Positions 17,119-25,949 of a DNA stretch of 64,000 nt are shown piece by piece. The notes beneath the pieces were generated by a model. The model saw nothing but the letters and a program-made list of their open reading frames with translations, was not told the origin of the DNA and did not search any database. Position numbers and translations under genes: made by a program. Numbering within the stretch: position 1 is the stretch's first letter; each line of letters opens with the position of its first letter. The stretch comes from Thermospira aquatica (GTDB lineage: Bacteria > Spirochaetota > Brevinematia > Brevinematales > Thermospiraceae), in assembly GCF_023525255.1 (NCBI RefSeq), contig NZ_CP073355.1, forward strand, positions 1,798,001 to 1,862,000. The letters are read 5' to 3'.

Positions 17119-18650
17119 GAATGAGAAGGTTTCTTGAGTCGAATGTGTTTTTTGGAGAAGAGTTTTTTCTCCAGGTAACTAAGTCCTTCACTCGGCTGGA
17201 TATGATCTCGATGAAGCACGACTTTCCCCTGAAGTGTTTTTACTGCACGATGGGGTTCAAGGTGGGTATACTCTACGATCCTTTCTATAGCAGCAAACTC
17301 ATCGGCAGGTGGTTCACTCTCAAAAAGAGCCTGGTATATAGCCCCGTTAAACTTAAAGGGAGAAGCCGTGCTACAGATGAGCGTAGGGACTTTTTTCTCT
17401 TCGTCTTCCCAGTATTGTTTGAGTCCATGGTAAGCTACGGCAGTATGAGGATCAAGGAGATAGTTTTCTTTGTGGTAAACCTCACGGATCGTTTCAAGGG
17501 TTTGAACCTCGGAGGTCCAGTAGCCAGACATCACTTCTCTTATCGCAGCAAGTGTGGTACTATCTACCTTGAAACGTCCCTGTTGCTGGAGTTCCATATA
17601 CCAGTTTTGAATTTTAAGAAAGTTGTGTTTGGTGACTTCCGCCAGGAAGCGCTCCAGATTCGAAGATATGAGGATATCCATCGAAGGACTGTAGGTCTTA
17701 TAAAACGGACGTTGTCGGTCATAGACGCCGGTACGGAGAAAATCGGTAAGAACATTATTCTGATTCGAAGCACAGATAAGCCTGCGTATAGGCAGTCCCA
17801 TGCGTTTTGCGTAGTAGGCGGCAAGGATATTCCCAAAATTTCCGGTAGGAACAACAACATCGATTTCATGCCCAATACCAAGTCCGAGCTTACGGATGAG
17901 CTGGACATATCCCCACACGTAGTACACGATCTGTGGGGCGAGTCTTCCCCAGTTGATAGAATTGGCCGAGGAGAGCTTATACTGTCTTGTTGCAAGTTTT
18001 GACTTGAAATCCTGATTTGCAAAGATTTCTTTCACCATCGTTTGACAGTCATCAAAATTCCCTTCGACAGCGATAACCCTGGTGTTTACGCCTTCGGTGG
18101 TGAGCATCTGGAGTTTCTGGACGAGACTTACCCCCTCATCGGGGAAAAACACATAGATTTCTGTTCCGGGAATGTTTTTAAACCCTTCGAGAGCAGCTTT
18201 TCCCGTGTCTCCTGAGGTGGCTACGAGAATGATAGTGACGGTTTTTTGATTGAGCTTTTTCTTGGCAATAACAAGCCAGTGAGGCAAAATTTGAAGCGCC
18301 ATATCCTTAAAGGCAGCTGTAGGGCCATGCCAGAGCTCAAGGATACCTATATTGTTTGAAAGTACAGTAACAGGGGCTATTTCTGGCGTATCAAAGTTGG
18401 TACTCCTGTAAGCAACCTCAAGGGAAGATCGGAGTTCTTCTTCAGTAAAATGCTTCTCTCCATGGCAAAAATAGGGTTCAAGAACCCGATACCCTATCTC
18501 ACGGTAATCGTTTGTATGGAGGAGAAAAGAAAAATTCATTTCTGGAATATTTTCCGGAAGGAAAAGTCCACCACGTGGGACCATGCCTGTAGTGATCGCT
18601 TCGCTTATACCAATTTCCGGGTAATTGCCTCTCGAACTGATATATCTCAT
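17115..18650 (-). CDS. thrC: Threonine synthase
   Basis: PLP enzyme of 511 residues converting O-phosphohomoserine to threonine. The pyridoxal lysine is K115 in WHGPTAAFKDMALQ. The phosphate-binding region reads ATSGDTGKAALEGF, and the N-terminal block SEAITTGMVPRGGLFLPE is characteristic. The start at 18650 (MRYISSRGNYPE) is preferred over 18692 because GAGG lies a few bases upstream and the protein then begins as ThrC normally does. A possible -10 box TATACT is at 18681-18686 (minus). ISa copy C begins only 65 bp upstream, so part of the original promoter region may have been displaced. Confidence 0.94.
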   Translation of the reverse strand: MRYISSRGNYPEIGISEAITTGMVPRGGLFLPENIPEMNFSFLLHTNDYREIGYRVLEPYFCHGEKHFTEEELRSSLEVAYRSTNFDTPEIAPVTVLSNNIGILELWHGPTAAFKDMALQILPHWLVIAKKKLNQKTVTIILVATSGDTGKAALEGFKNIPGTEIYVFFPDEGVSLVQKLQMLTTEGVNTRVIAVEGNFDDCQTMVKEIFANQDFKSKLATRQYKLSSANSINWGRLAPQIVYYVWGYVQLIRKLGLGIGHEIDVVVPTGNFGNILAAYYAKRMGLPIRRLICASNQNNVLTDFLRTGVYDRQRPFYKTYSPSMDILISSNLERFLAEVTKHNFLKIQNWYMELQQQGRFKVDSTTLAAIREVMSGYWTSEVQTLETIREVYHKENYLLDPHTAVAYHGLKQYWEDEEKKVPTLICSTASPFKFNGAIYQALFESEPPADEFAAIERIVEYTHLEPHRAVKTLQGKVVLHRDHIQPSEGLSYLEKKLFSKKHIRLKKPSHS

Positions 18651-18714
18651 GGATAACCTCAATGCTTTCTCTAAGTAATAAGTATAAGCCAAAAAACAAA
18701 AAAACGCAAATTCC

Positions 18715-20105
18715 CGAATTGCTTCATAATAAAAGTACTCGAAAAGGGAACGCTATTGCAAAATAAAAAAGTACTCCAAATCTGTGTATAAAATAATCCA
18801 GTTCAAAGAACTGGAGGTACAAGGTGGAGTTAGCGATGTTTGAAAGGAGACCTATTTACAGGGAAACGGCGAAAGAGTATCAAAAAGCCAGCAAAAAGGA
18901 GAAAAAGGATACTGGATTACTTTGTGAGATAACAGGTTTAAAACCAAGAAACTATGCCACCAGGCTCTTGGGCAACACGGAAAAACCATATATGTAGGCA
19001 AGAAAAATTACCTTAAAACCGACATAGCCAAAAGAACAAAAGATTGAAAGAAAAAATTCAGCGAAGAGGAACTAAAACTTCTAAAAAAGGTCTGGGAGAA
19101 TTGAAAAACTACATGTGTGCAAACGCTTAAAGCCGATTCTCAATGAAGTTTTAGATAATCTCTTAGCAAACGGACATCTCCACGGTTCTCCACAGGCTAT
19201 AGAAAACTTGCGCCATATAAGTGCTTCAAGTATTGACCGACTTTTGAAGCATGAGCGTAAAAAGCTTGAGATAAAAGGACGAAAAGGTACAAAGCCTGGA
19301 ACGCTATTAAAGCAACAAATAGCTATACGCACGTGGGCAGAGTGGGATGAAAATTGCCCTGGGTTCATGGAGATTGATCTGGTTGCCCATGAGGGAAAAT
19401 AGCTGGGAGACTTTGCTCAAACATTAAATATGGTGGATGTTTGGAGCGGTTGGACAGAGCTTGTGGCAATCAAAAACAAGGCTTCAAAATGGGTAAGAGA
19501 AGCCATAGAAAAAGTCAAAGGAAGACTTCCTTTTGATTTACGGGGAATTGATTCTGATACCGGTGCTGAATTTATTAATCATCCTCTGCGTGATTGGTGA
19601 GAAGCACCAGATAAAATTTACAAGGGAAGAAGCTCCTGTTCCAATGATAACTGCTACGTTGAGCAGAAAAACTATTCCATAGTCCGCCAGAATGTTGGAT
19701 ACTTCCGCTACGATACCGAGGAAGAAGTCTACTACTTGAACCGACTCTATGCGTATCTCAGGCTTTATGCCAACTTTTTCAACCGCTATGAAAATGACAG
19801 AGAAAAAGAGAATCGGAAGCAAGGTGCAAAGAAGCATGATGATATTAAAACTCCCTACCAACGGCTTTTAGAAAGCTCTTATGTAAGTGAGGCACAAAAG
19901 GAACGCCTAACAAGGCTTTATAAGGCTCTCGATTTGTTTCACCTAAGACAAAAAATTACGGCTTGCCAGAGAAAACTTTTCAGCCTTCAAAAGAAAAAGA
20001 ATGTAAAAAACAAAAATTTGGAGGAAACTGTATGGAATTTTTGAGTACTTTTTTTTATGAGGCAATGATTCGAATTTCGAGTACTTTTTTATTTGACGCA
20101 ACGGG
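18715..20105 (+). mobile_element. Insertion sequence ISa, copy C, with 5-bp target duplication
   Basis: Element of 1391 bp with the same ends as copy A. It is flanked by the direct repeat ATTCC at 18710-18714 and 20106-20110, which independently confirms the 5-bp target duplication seen for copy A (GAGGA) and fixes the boundaries. It lies between the thrC start and repeat cluster 3. Its transposase is decayed. Confidence 0.88.
18836..20044 (+). pseudogene. DDE transposase of ISa copy C (frameshifted)
   Basis: Same gene as in copies A and B: it starts MFERRPIYRE and loses frame early. The readable fragments are 19115-19402 (HTH end to MEIDLVAHEGK) and 19736-20044 (C-terminal tail). The catalytic regions IDSDTGAEF and CYVEQKNY are present between them but out of frame. 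Some indels are unique to this copy and others differ from copy A, so the copies decayed or were mis-sequenced independently. Confidence 0.85.
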
Positions 20106-20298
20106 ATTCCGACATTCCTCAAAAATAGGCTACGAGCAAATCTCTTGTTTTCTCATAATTGACAGAAAAGGCTATTCTCCTTTCAACCTCTTGTAGTTCA
20201 GAATCGGAAAACTGTTTTGATAAGCCAAAGAGACCAAATGAATCAAGAAGGTGAGCTTACTTCTTTTCCCATGTGGCATTGTAGAAATTTTTTCCCTT

Positions 20299-20597
20299 GC
20301 TATTACTTTGTTTCAGTTTAAAAAAGGTATAGCTCTTACCTTATCACAGTTTTGAAACCTGAGCTAAAACTGCAACAAGGGAAGAGCATTTCCTGCAAGT
20401 TTTAGACTTCCTATTTACCCCCTGGTTTTTATGTCTCTCTCGTGGATATATCAAAATTGCTCTTACCATGTTGCAGTGAAAAAGTCAATAGCTTCTTCCC
20501 TGCAAAAAGCGAAAAGTTTTTAAAGTTTTGTTAAAGAGATGTGCTCTTCCCATATCACAGCTAAAACTTGAGGTCAGACACTCTTACCCTGTTTTAT
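20299..20597. repeat. 18-bp interspersed repeat, cluster 3 (5 clear copies and 1 weak copy)
   Basis: Copies of GCTMTTMCCYTDTYRCAG lie at 20299-20316, 20332-20349, 20459-20476 and 20543-20560 on the plus strand and at 20370-20387 on the minus strand. A weak copy is at 20580-20597. The 20332 and 20370 copies face each other and form an imperfect hairpin with 22-base arms (20332-20353 and 20366-20387). The interval 20111-20809 contains no gene; apart from the repeats I see nothing in it. Confidence 0.8.
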
Positions 20598-20809
20598 GTT
20601 ATAAGATTAAATAAAAAGACAAAGATTAATCTGAGAGAAAGAATTTTATACACATCGTTAAACTTTCAGAAAAAAGAGAATCGTTTGCGAAGAACTCTCC
20701 AGGGTTTATCATCATACATTTAAAAGGGGAGATTTTATAGATGAAGCTTCTCATCTTGTAACGGAATTTATTTTTGAAAAAAGACGATACCTCTCGAGCT
20801 CAAAAGGAT

Positions 20810-21694
20810 TTATTTTTTCACAAAGAAGCTTTTTTCCTGACAGCGGTCTGTTTCATATTGAAGAGTTACATGCGCAATACCAAATTCGAAGAGTTCTTGT
20901 TCTACTCTTTTCCCGATTTCACATGCCTCCGAAAGGTTTCTATCGTCCATTTCAATGTGGGCTTCGAGATAGATAGTATGTTCGTCAGATCGCCAGGTGT
21001 GAACATGATGGATATTTTTTACGCCGGGGACTTTCTCAATGGCCTGTCTCATTTTTTCATAATCCAGAGGAGCTGCTGCTTGCATGAGTATTTCCACCGT
21101 CTGTTTTACTACTTTCCAGGACTCTCGCATCATCCATAGGGCTATGAACGTGGAAAGAAGCGGATCTATCCACGTCGCCGAAGGTAGAAGCCACATAACT
21201 ATGCCTCCCGTAGCAACAGCAAGAGAGAAAAACGCATCCGATAACAGATGGAGGTAAGAAGAACGCATGTTAAGACTTTCTTTTGCATCCTGATGGAGAA
21301 GGAAACTTGAAAGACCATTCGCTACGAAGGTAACCAGCCCTACGAGAGTCATCCCTAGGGCACTTGTTTCTGTTGGTGAGAAAAAACGTTCTATGGCCTC
21401 TCGAATAACGAGTACAGAAATCCCTATAAGCACAAGAGCATTCACAAGAGCCGCGAGAATCTCGGCTCGTTTATAGCCGTAGGTGTGTTTCTCGTCCGAA
21501 GAGCGTTTTCCAAGGTTTTTTGTCCAGAAACTCAAGCCCAAAGCGCCTACATCGCTTAGATTATGGAGAGCATCTGCTACCAGGGCCAGGCTCCCCGCGA
21601 CAAATCCTACCACTACTTCAAAAAGGGTAATACCCCCGTTGAGGAAAATAAGAATCCAGAATTTTTTGCTTTCCGCATGATCATGATTATGCAT
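20810..21694 (-). CDS. Cation diffusion facilitator (zinc-type efflux)
   Basis: CDF transporter of 294 residues, a proton-coupled exporter of divalent metal from the cytoplasm. The N-terminus is His-rich (MHNHDHAESKK), and six membrane segments follow. The metal-site pairs are seen in ADALHNLSDVGALG (TM2) and HLLSDAFFSLAVA (TM5), a zinc-like HxxxD pattern. The C-terminal cytoplasmic domain has IHHVHTWRSDEHTIYLEAHIEM. The start at 21694 is preferred over 21751 because the promoter 21723-21751 overlaps the longer reading and AAGAGG precedes this ATG. It is downstream of the dipeptidase gene but has its own promoter. Confidence 0.9.
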   Translation of the reverse strand: MHNHDHAESKKFWILIFLNGGITLFEVVVGFVAGSLALVADALHNLSDVGALGLSFWTKNLGKRSSDEKHTYGYKRAEILAALVNALVLIGISVLVIREAIERFFSPTETSALGMTLVGLVTFVANGLSSFLLHQDAKESLNMRSSYLHLLSDAFFSLAVATGGIVMWLLPSATWIDPLLSTFIALWMMRESWKVVKQTVEILMQAAAPLDYEKMRQAIEKVPGVKNIHHVHTWRSDEHTIYLEAHIEMDDRNLSEACEIGKRVEQELFEFGIAHVTLQYETDRCQEKSFFVKK

Positions 21695-21722
21695 ACAGCC
21701 TCTTGAATGCGAGAATGGTGAT

Positions 21723-21751
21723 ATTATAGGGGAAAACGCTTTTTCTGTCAA
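21723..21751 (-). promoter_or_regulatory. Sigma-70 promoter of the CDF gene
   Basis: On the minus strand, TTGACA (21746-21751) and TATAAT (21723-21728) are separated by 17 bp. Both boxes are perfect consensus. Confidence 0.8.
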
Positions 21752-21765
21752 TTGTTATGCTATTT

Positions 21766-22431
21766 TCAGGGAATAATGGGGTATCTTTTTCTTGCTTCTT
21801 CACGGCCATACATCTGAAAATGCCACCATTCTGTTTCGATAGGAGAAAAACCAGCCTGGATCATGATTTCACGGAGAAGAAGGCGATTGCTTAGTTGCGT
21901 TTGGGAGAGTCTTCCATCCTGGAGAAATCGCTTCTCATACTTTGGTGAGGCAAGTTCACCAAAAAAATCTACCGGAGTTCCCATGTCAAGCTCCTGACCT
22001 GTTTCGTCGACAAGAGACACATCAACTGCCACACCATAGTTATGAAGGGAGCCTCTTTCTGGGGAAGCTACATATATACTTTGTGGTGTATTTTTGACCT
22101 TTTCCCACATTTTTCTCTGAACGGAGAGAGGGCGAGCAGCATCGTAAACAACAATTCTATATCCCGGTCTTTTTTGTTCAAGAAGGTTTTGTGCAGCGAC
22201 GAGTCTCTGAGCGGCTTCTAAAACAAGATACGCTTTTTCGAGATCACCATACACATCCTCTCCGAGAAAGTTGTTGGTGGTAGAGTAAATAAGACGAACA
22301 AGAATACGTCCTTCACTAAGCTCACTCACATCAACGAGTCCCTGGTACGGAAAGATGGGAGAGGTTTTGGTCCACGATATCGAGAAAACCAGCCAACCAG
22401 CCAGGATAAGAGTTTTTGTTATTTCTCTCAT
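21766..22431 (-). CDS. D-alanyl-D-alanine dipeptidase, VanX/DdpX family, exported
   Basis: M15-family zinc peptidase of 221 residues that hydrolyses D-Ala-D-Ala. The metal ligands are H130 and D137 in GSLHNYGVAVDVSL and H204 in TEWWHF, with E201 as catalytic base. R100 (YDAARPLS) matches the substrate-binding Arg. The N-terminal hydrophobic stretch (TLILAGWLVFSISW) suggests export, so peptidoglycan-derived dipeptide recycling or scavenging is more likely than cytoplasmic vancomycin resistance. There are no vanH or vanA genes nearby. Its promoter overlaps the divergent channel promoter. Confidence 0.9.
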   Translation of the reverse strand: MREITKTLILAGWLVFSISWTKTSPIFPYQGLVDVSELSEGRILVRLIYSTTNNFLGEDVYGDLEKAYLVLEAAQRLVAAQNLLEQKRPGYRIVVYDAARPLSVQRKMWEKVKNTPQSIYVASPERGSLHNYGVAVDVSLVDETGQELDMGTPVDFFGELASPKYEKRFLQDGRLSQTQLSNRLLLREIMIQAGFSPIETEWWHFQMYGREEARKRYPIIP

Positions 22432-22437
22432 GAGGTT

Positions 22438-22489
22438 ATGATAATGTCTTTTTGGCTTTTTTGCAAAAAAACTTTTTATTCTCTATGAT
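22438..22489. promoter_or_regulatory. Face-to-face divergent promoters sharing one -35 box
   Basis: The palindrome TTGCAA at 22461-22466 can serve as -35 in both directions. To the right, TATGAT (22484-22489) lies 17 bp away and drives the K+ channel gene. To the left on the minus strand, TATCAT (22438-22443) lies 17 bp away and drives the dipeptidase gene. Confidence 0.55.
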
Positions 22490-22515
22490 ATATCGGCGAA
22501 GGAGAAAAACCACCT

Positions 22516-23532
22516 ATGCAGACGGCTTTCTTTCGAAGAATATTCTTTTTTGTTTTTGTACTTTTTCTTCTCCTTTTGGTAGGTACAGTGGGGTACATGA
22601 GTCTTGAAGGCTGGCATTGGTTTGACGCTCTTTATATGAGTGTGATTGTTGTTACTACCCTTGGCTTTCAGGAGATTCATCCTCTTTCTGCAGGGGGAAG
22701 ATTTTTTACTATTCTCTATTCCCTCGGTGGTATTATTGTTTTTGTCGGGATTTTGAGTTTACTGGGAGTTCAGATCATCGAGAGCTATCTCTCCATAGAC
22801 AACAGGAGGAAACGTATGCTTCGAGAGCTTTTTATGATTCGTCAGCATTATATCGTCTGCGGGTGTGGCAAGGTAGGCAAACATGTTATAGAGACGCTTT
22901 TGCGAAACAAGAAACGTTTTGTGGGAATTGATATTGACCCCAAAAACTTCGAGCGTTTAAAACAGGAATACACGCTTGAGAACAACTGGCTTCTCGAGGG
23001 AGATGCCACTGATGAGGATGTGCTTTTACAGGCGGGCATTGATCGGGCAACGGCCATCTTTTGCTGTGTTCGTGATGATATCAAAAACCTTTTTATTGCC
23101 ATGTCGGCAAAACAGCTCAATCCTCATATTAAAATCGCAACGTATGTGATTGATGAGAAAAATATCCGTAAGTTTCAGCAGATTGGTGTGGATGAGATTA
23201 TCTCTGGGGATTTTCTCATTGGGCGCCATCTTGCCTCAACCATGCTCAATGAGCATTTTCTCTCCTTTGTCGGAGAGCTGGAATCATCCCCTGAAGAAAG
23301 TGTTTTTGTCGGAGAGGTGGTTATCGAACCAGACTCTTTTCTGATCGGCAAAAGTCTTCGTGATGCTGATATCTACCAAAACGTAGGGCTCCTTGTTTTT
23401 GCTATTCGGCGGGGAAGTACAACCTTCTACAATCCACATCCTGGAAATACCATTCTTGAGAGCGGAGATAAGCTTGTGGTTTTTGGGGAGAGGGAGAAAA
23501 TCCAGGCTTTGGATAAATATGTGAATGGATAA
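22516..23532 (+). CDS. Two-TM potassium channel with RCK (TrkA-N/TrkA-C) domains
   Basis: Ion channel of 338 residues. TM1 spans about residues 10-29, the pore helix with selectivity filter TTLGFQE lies at 47-53, and TM2 spans 68-90. A Rossmann RCK domain follows from residue 112 (YIVCGCGKVGKHV, with FVGIDIDP as second-strand acidic end), then a TrkA-C domain from about 250. The filter departs from the classical TVGYGD, with Leu, Phe and Gln-Glu; related RCK channels have variants such as TTVGFGE. Conductance for K+ is probable but not certain. It is monocistronic, with the divergent promoter at 22461-22489. Confidence 0.88.
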   Translation: MQTAFFRRIFFFVFVLFLLLLVGTVGYMSLEGWHWFDALYMSVIVVTTLGFQEIHPLSAGGRFFTILYSLGGIIVFVGILSLLGVQIIESYLSIDNRRKRMLRELFMIRQHYIVCGCGKVGKHVIETLLRNKKRFVGIDIDPKNFERLKQEYTLENNWLLEGDATDEDVLLQAGIDRATAIFCCVRDDIKNLFIAMSAKQLNPHIKIATYVIDEKNIRKFQQIGVDEIISGDFLIGRHLASTMLNEHFLSFVGELESSPEESVFVGEVVIEPDSFLIGKSLRDADIYQNVGLLVFAIRRGSTTFYNPHPGNTILESGDKLVVFGEREKIQALDKYVNG

Positions 23533-23535
23533 AAA

Positions 23536-23559
23536 CAGGCTGGCAAAAGCCAGCCTGCT
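23536..23559 (-). terminator. Hairpin terminator between channel and barrel genes
   Basis: CAGGCTGGC (from 23537) pairs with GCCAGCCTG around AAAA. On the minus strand it is followed by TTTTT and so ends the transcript of the 23587-24283 gene. On the plus strand the T-run lies further away. Confidence 0.75.
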
Positions 23560-23586
23560 TCCTGGAGAGTTCGGTTTTTTATTTTG

Positions 23587-24283
23587 TTAGAAGGTGAAGT
23601 TAACGTCGAGTCCTACTTTGAAACCACTAAAATTGAAAGGAACCGCATTACCATTTTCTTCTATCACTTCACCTTCCTTCAAAATAGTTATTCCCATTAT
23701 AGAAACGTCTTTTGTTGCCTTCATCTCGCTTACATTTGCCAGTCTATAACCAGCAACAATTCCAATTCCTATCTGCGGAGTTATCTGGTAACCCAAACCA
23801 CCATCGACATTCCACACAAGGGTTTGTCCTGCGAAGGGGGCTGCTATTTCTCCAGAAAGATATATAGTTTGCTGGCCGGAGGCCCATCCCCATCCTGCCG
23901 AAGTACCGACAGTCCAGTAGATTTCGCGGGTAATCATCCCTTTGTATGAGAGATATCCCATAAGAGAAAGGAGAGAAAAGTCAAGACTTAAGAGTTTTGT
24001 GCCGTTTTCCACAAGATTTCCTTGAAAGGCGGAAAGATATTCAATGAAAGGCGGAAAGATATTCAATTTTTCCACCAAGAGAGAGACCCTTTATCACTTC
24101 TATTCCAACACTTCCGCCTACTATCCAGCCAGAATCAACTTTTTTTGATTCTGCGTTGGTGATATCTTCATTGACCTTTTCCATAGCTAGTGTTGTCCAA
24201 TCACCGTACACCTGAAACACCACACCACCGAACACCCAGGAAGAAACCAACAAAAGTACCAGAGAGAGATAAATTTTTCGCAT
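23587..24283 (-). pseudogene. Outer-membrane barrel-like protein, frameshifted by a 22-bp duplication
   Basis: The start at 24283 (MRKIYLSLVLLLVSSWVFGG, a clear signal peptide) follows AAGGAGGT. The reading proceeds through DSGWIVGGSVGIEVIKGLSL to KIEYLSAF and then shifts frame because a 22-bp segment is present twice in tandem (24024-24067). Removing one copy joins it to GNLVENGTKLL and continues to a terminal strand, GFKVGLDVNFTF, about 224 residues in total. Short amphipathic strands and a terminal Phe suggest an outer-membrane barrel; no named family was recognised. It may be an on/off surface-protein gene or a sequencing artefact. Confidence 0.7.
24024..24067. repeat. Perfect 22-bp tandem duplication inside the barrel gene
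   Basis: The 22 bases at 24024-24045 are repeated exactly at 24046-24067. As 22 is not a multiple of three, the second copy shifts the frame; deletion of one copy restores the full-length protein. Confidence 0.95.
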
Positions 24284-24324
24284 GCTTACCTCCTTAAAAT
24301 TTTTTAGAGTATTTTCCTGTAAAA

Positions 24325-24355
24325 ATAATAGCATCATTTCTTTTTTTTTTTTCAA
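24325..24355 (-). promoter_or_regulatory. Putative promoter with T12/A12 tract in the spacer
   Basis: On the minus strand, TTGAAA (24350-24355) and TATTAT (24325-24330) flank a 19-bp spacer that includes most of a 12-base homopolymer (24341-24352). Two fewer bases would give the 17-bp optimum. The promoter would serve the 23587-24283 gene. Confidence 0.45.
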
Positions 24356-24407
24356 GTATTTTTTAGAGAAAATTTTATCCCTTTGTCTTCTTCAATTTTT
24401 TCAATTG

Positions 24408-24436
24408 TTGCTTTTCCGCTCTTTTTTCTTTACAAT
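24408..24436 (+). promoter_or_regulatory. Promoter of the gltX-dxr-rsmG operon
   Basis: TTGCTT (24408-24413) and TACAAT (24431-24436) are 17 bp apart, 45 bp upstream of the gltX start. Confidence 0.6.
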
Positions 24437-24480
24437 ATATCTTATTATATATTATAAAGAATCAGAGACAAGGAGTATTC

Positions 24481-25947
24481 ATGGTTCGAACTCGTTTTGC
24501 CCCGTCGCCTACAGGACAGATTCATGTAGGCAATGTTCGTACCGCGCTTTTTGCCTATCTTTATGCGAAAAAGCACGGTGGTCAGTTTGTTTTGCGTATT
24601 GAAGACACAGATCTCGAACGTTCTGAGGAGATCTATACTCAAAAACTCATGGAGGATCTTCATTGGCTTGGTTTGTCGTGGGACGAAGGACCAGATGTAG
24701 GGGGGCCATATGGTCCTTATACCCAAAGCGAACGTCTCTCCATCTATCAAGAGTATGCTCAGAAACTCATTGATGAGGGAAGAGCCTACTACTGCTATTG
24801 TACCCCCGAAGAGATCGAGGCATCGAAACAGAAGCTTCTTGCCGAGGGAAAACCTCCTCACTATGATGGACGGTGTAGGTATCTTACCGCTTCTCAGCGT
24901 AGGGCGTTTGAGGCGGAAGGGAGAAAACCGGTTATCCGTTTTGTGGCGTATGACCAGGAGTATATTCTTCAGGATGTGGTCAAAGGAGAGGTGCATTTTC
25001 CACGGGGGATGGTAGGGGATTTTGTGATTATTCGTTCAAATGGTCTGCCTGTCTATAACTATGCTGTTGTGATCGATGACTATCTCATGAAGATTACGCA
25101 CGTCCTGAGAGGCGATGATCACCTTTCGAATACGGTGAGACAACTCATGATTTATCAAGCCCTTGGTGCTACACCACCGGTGTTTGGTCATATGGCACTG
25201 GTTCTTGGGCCGGATAAGCAGAAGCTTTCCAAACGTCATGGTGTTACCAGTGTTGACGAGTTCAGGCGATTGGGGTATCTTCCCGAGGCTTTGCTGAATT
25301 ATCTTGCGCTTTTGGGCTGGTCGAGCCCGGATGGAAGAGAGCTTCTCTCAAAGGATGAACTTGTTGAGCTTTTTGATCTTGATAGGCTTTCTTCGAGTCC
25401 GGCTGTGTTTGACTACGATAAACTTCACTGGATTTCCAAACACTATATTATTCAGATGCCTCTTGAGAAACTTTACAGGGAGGCTATTCCTTTTTTTGTA
25501 GAGACGGGCTGGGTTACCGAAGAGGAGCTTCAGGATCCGGCGAAGCAAAACTTCTTTATGGGGGTACTGGATCTGATTCGGGGATATTGTAGCCGTCTCT
25601 CTGACATCAAAAATCATCTTGTCTACTTTTTGCGGGAGGATTTTCCTATTGAAGCAGAAGCCGAGCCTTTTTTGAAGCTTGAGACCACTCCAAAAGTGTT
25701 GCAGGCGTTTTATGAGAAGCTTCAGGCGGAAACAAGGGATGTGGATGAGCTTGTTTTTCGTGAGATGGCGATGGAGATGATGAAGGAACTCGGTGTGAAA
25801 GGGAAAAACTTCTTTCTCCCGTTGAGGATTGCTATTACGGGCCGTGTATCAGGACCTGAGATATATTTTATCCTTCCTCTTATTGGCAAGCAAAAGGCGC
25901 TTGCGAGAGTTGAGAATCTTTTGCAGCGTCTTCAAGCGGGGCATTGA
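24481..25947 (+). CDS. gltX: Glutamyl-tRNA synthetase
   Basis: Class I aminoacyl-tRNA synthetase of 488 residues charging tRNA-Glu (and tRNA-Gln, if the Gln-amidation route is used). The HIGH-type motif is APSPTGQIHVGNVRT (residues 7-21) and the KMSKS-type motif is KLSKR (248-252). ADTDLERS-type ATP-site residues appear as IEDTDLERSEE. Length is normal. AAGGAG precedes the start. It is first in an operon with dxr and rsmG. Confidence 0.96.
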   Translation: MVRTRFAPSPTGQIHVGNVRTALFAYLYAKKHGGQFVLRIEDTDLERSEEIYTQKLMEDLHWLGLSWDEGPDVGGPYGPYTQSERLSIYQEYAQKLIDEGRAYYCYCTPEEIEASKQKLLAEGKPPHYDGRCRYLTASQRRAFEAEGRKPVIRFVAYDQEYILQDVVKGEVHFPRGMVGDFVIIRSNGLPVYNYAVVIDDYLMKITHVLRGDDHLSNTVRQLMIYQALGATPPVFGHMALVLGPDKQKLSKRHGVTSVDEFRRLGYLPEALLNYLALLGWSSPDGRELLSKDELVELFDLDRLSSSPAVFDYDKLHWISKHYIIQMPLEKLYREAIPFFVETGWVTEEELQDPAKQNFFMGVLDLIRGYCSRLSDIKNHLVYFLREDFPIEAEAEPFLKLETTPKVLQAFYEKLQAETRDVDELVFREMAMEMMKELGVKGKNFFLPLRIAITGRVSGPEIYFILPLIGKQKALARVENLLQRLQAGH

Positions 25948-25949
25948 CC

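Noticed and set aside
17121-18002. Plus-strand reading frame of 293 codons
   Set aside because: Shadow of thrC, which shows clear threonine synthase motifs on the minus strand.
21766-22431. Vancomycin resistance gene cluster
   Set aside because: Only the VanX-like dipeptidase is present, it has an export signal, and vanH/vanA-type genes are absent.
22491-22497. GCCGATA box on the minus strand before the dipeptidase gene as a sigma-28 site
   Set aside because: The corresponding -35 region (TAGGTGGT) fits poorly and the box falls in the ribosome binding site region of the channel gene.
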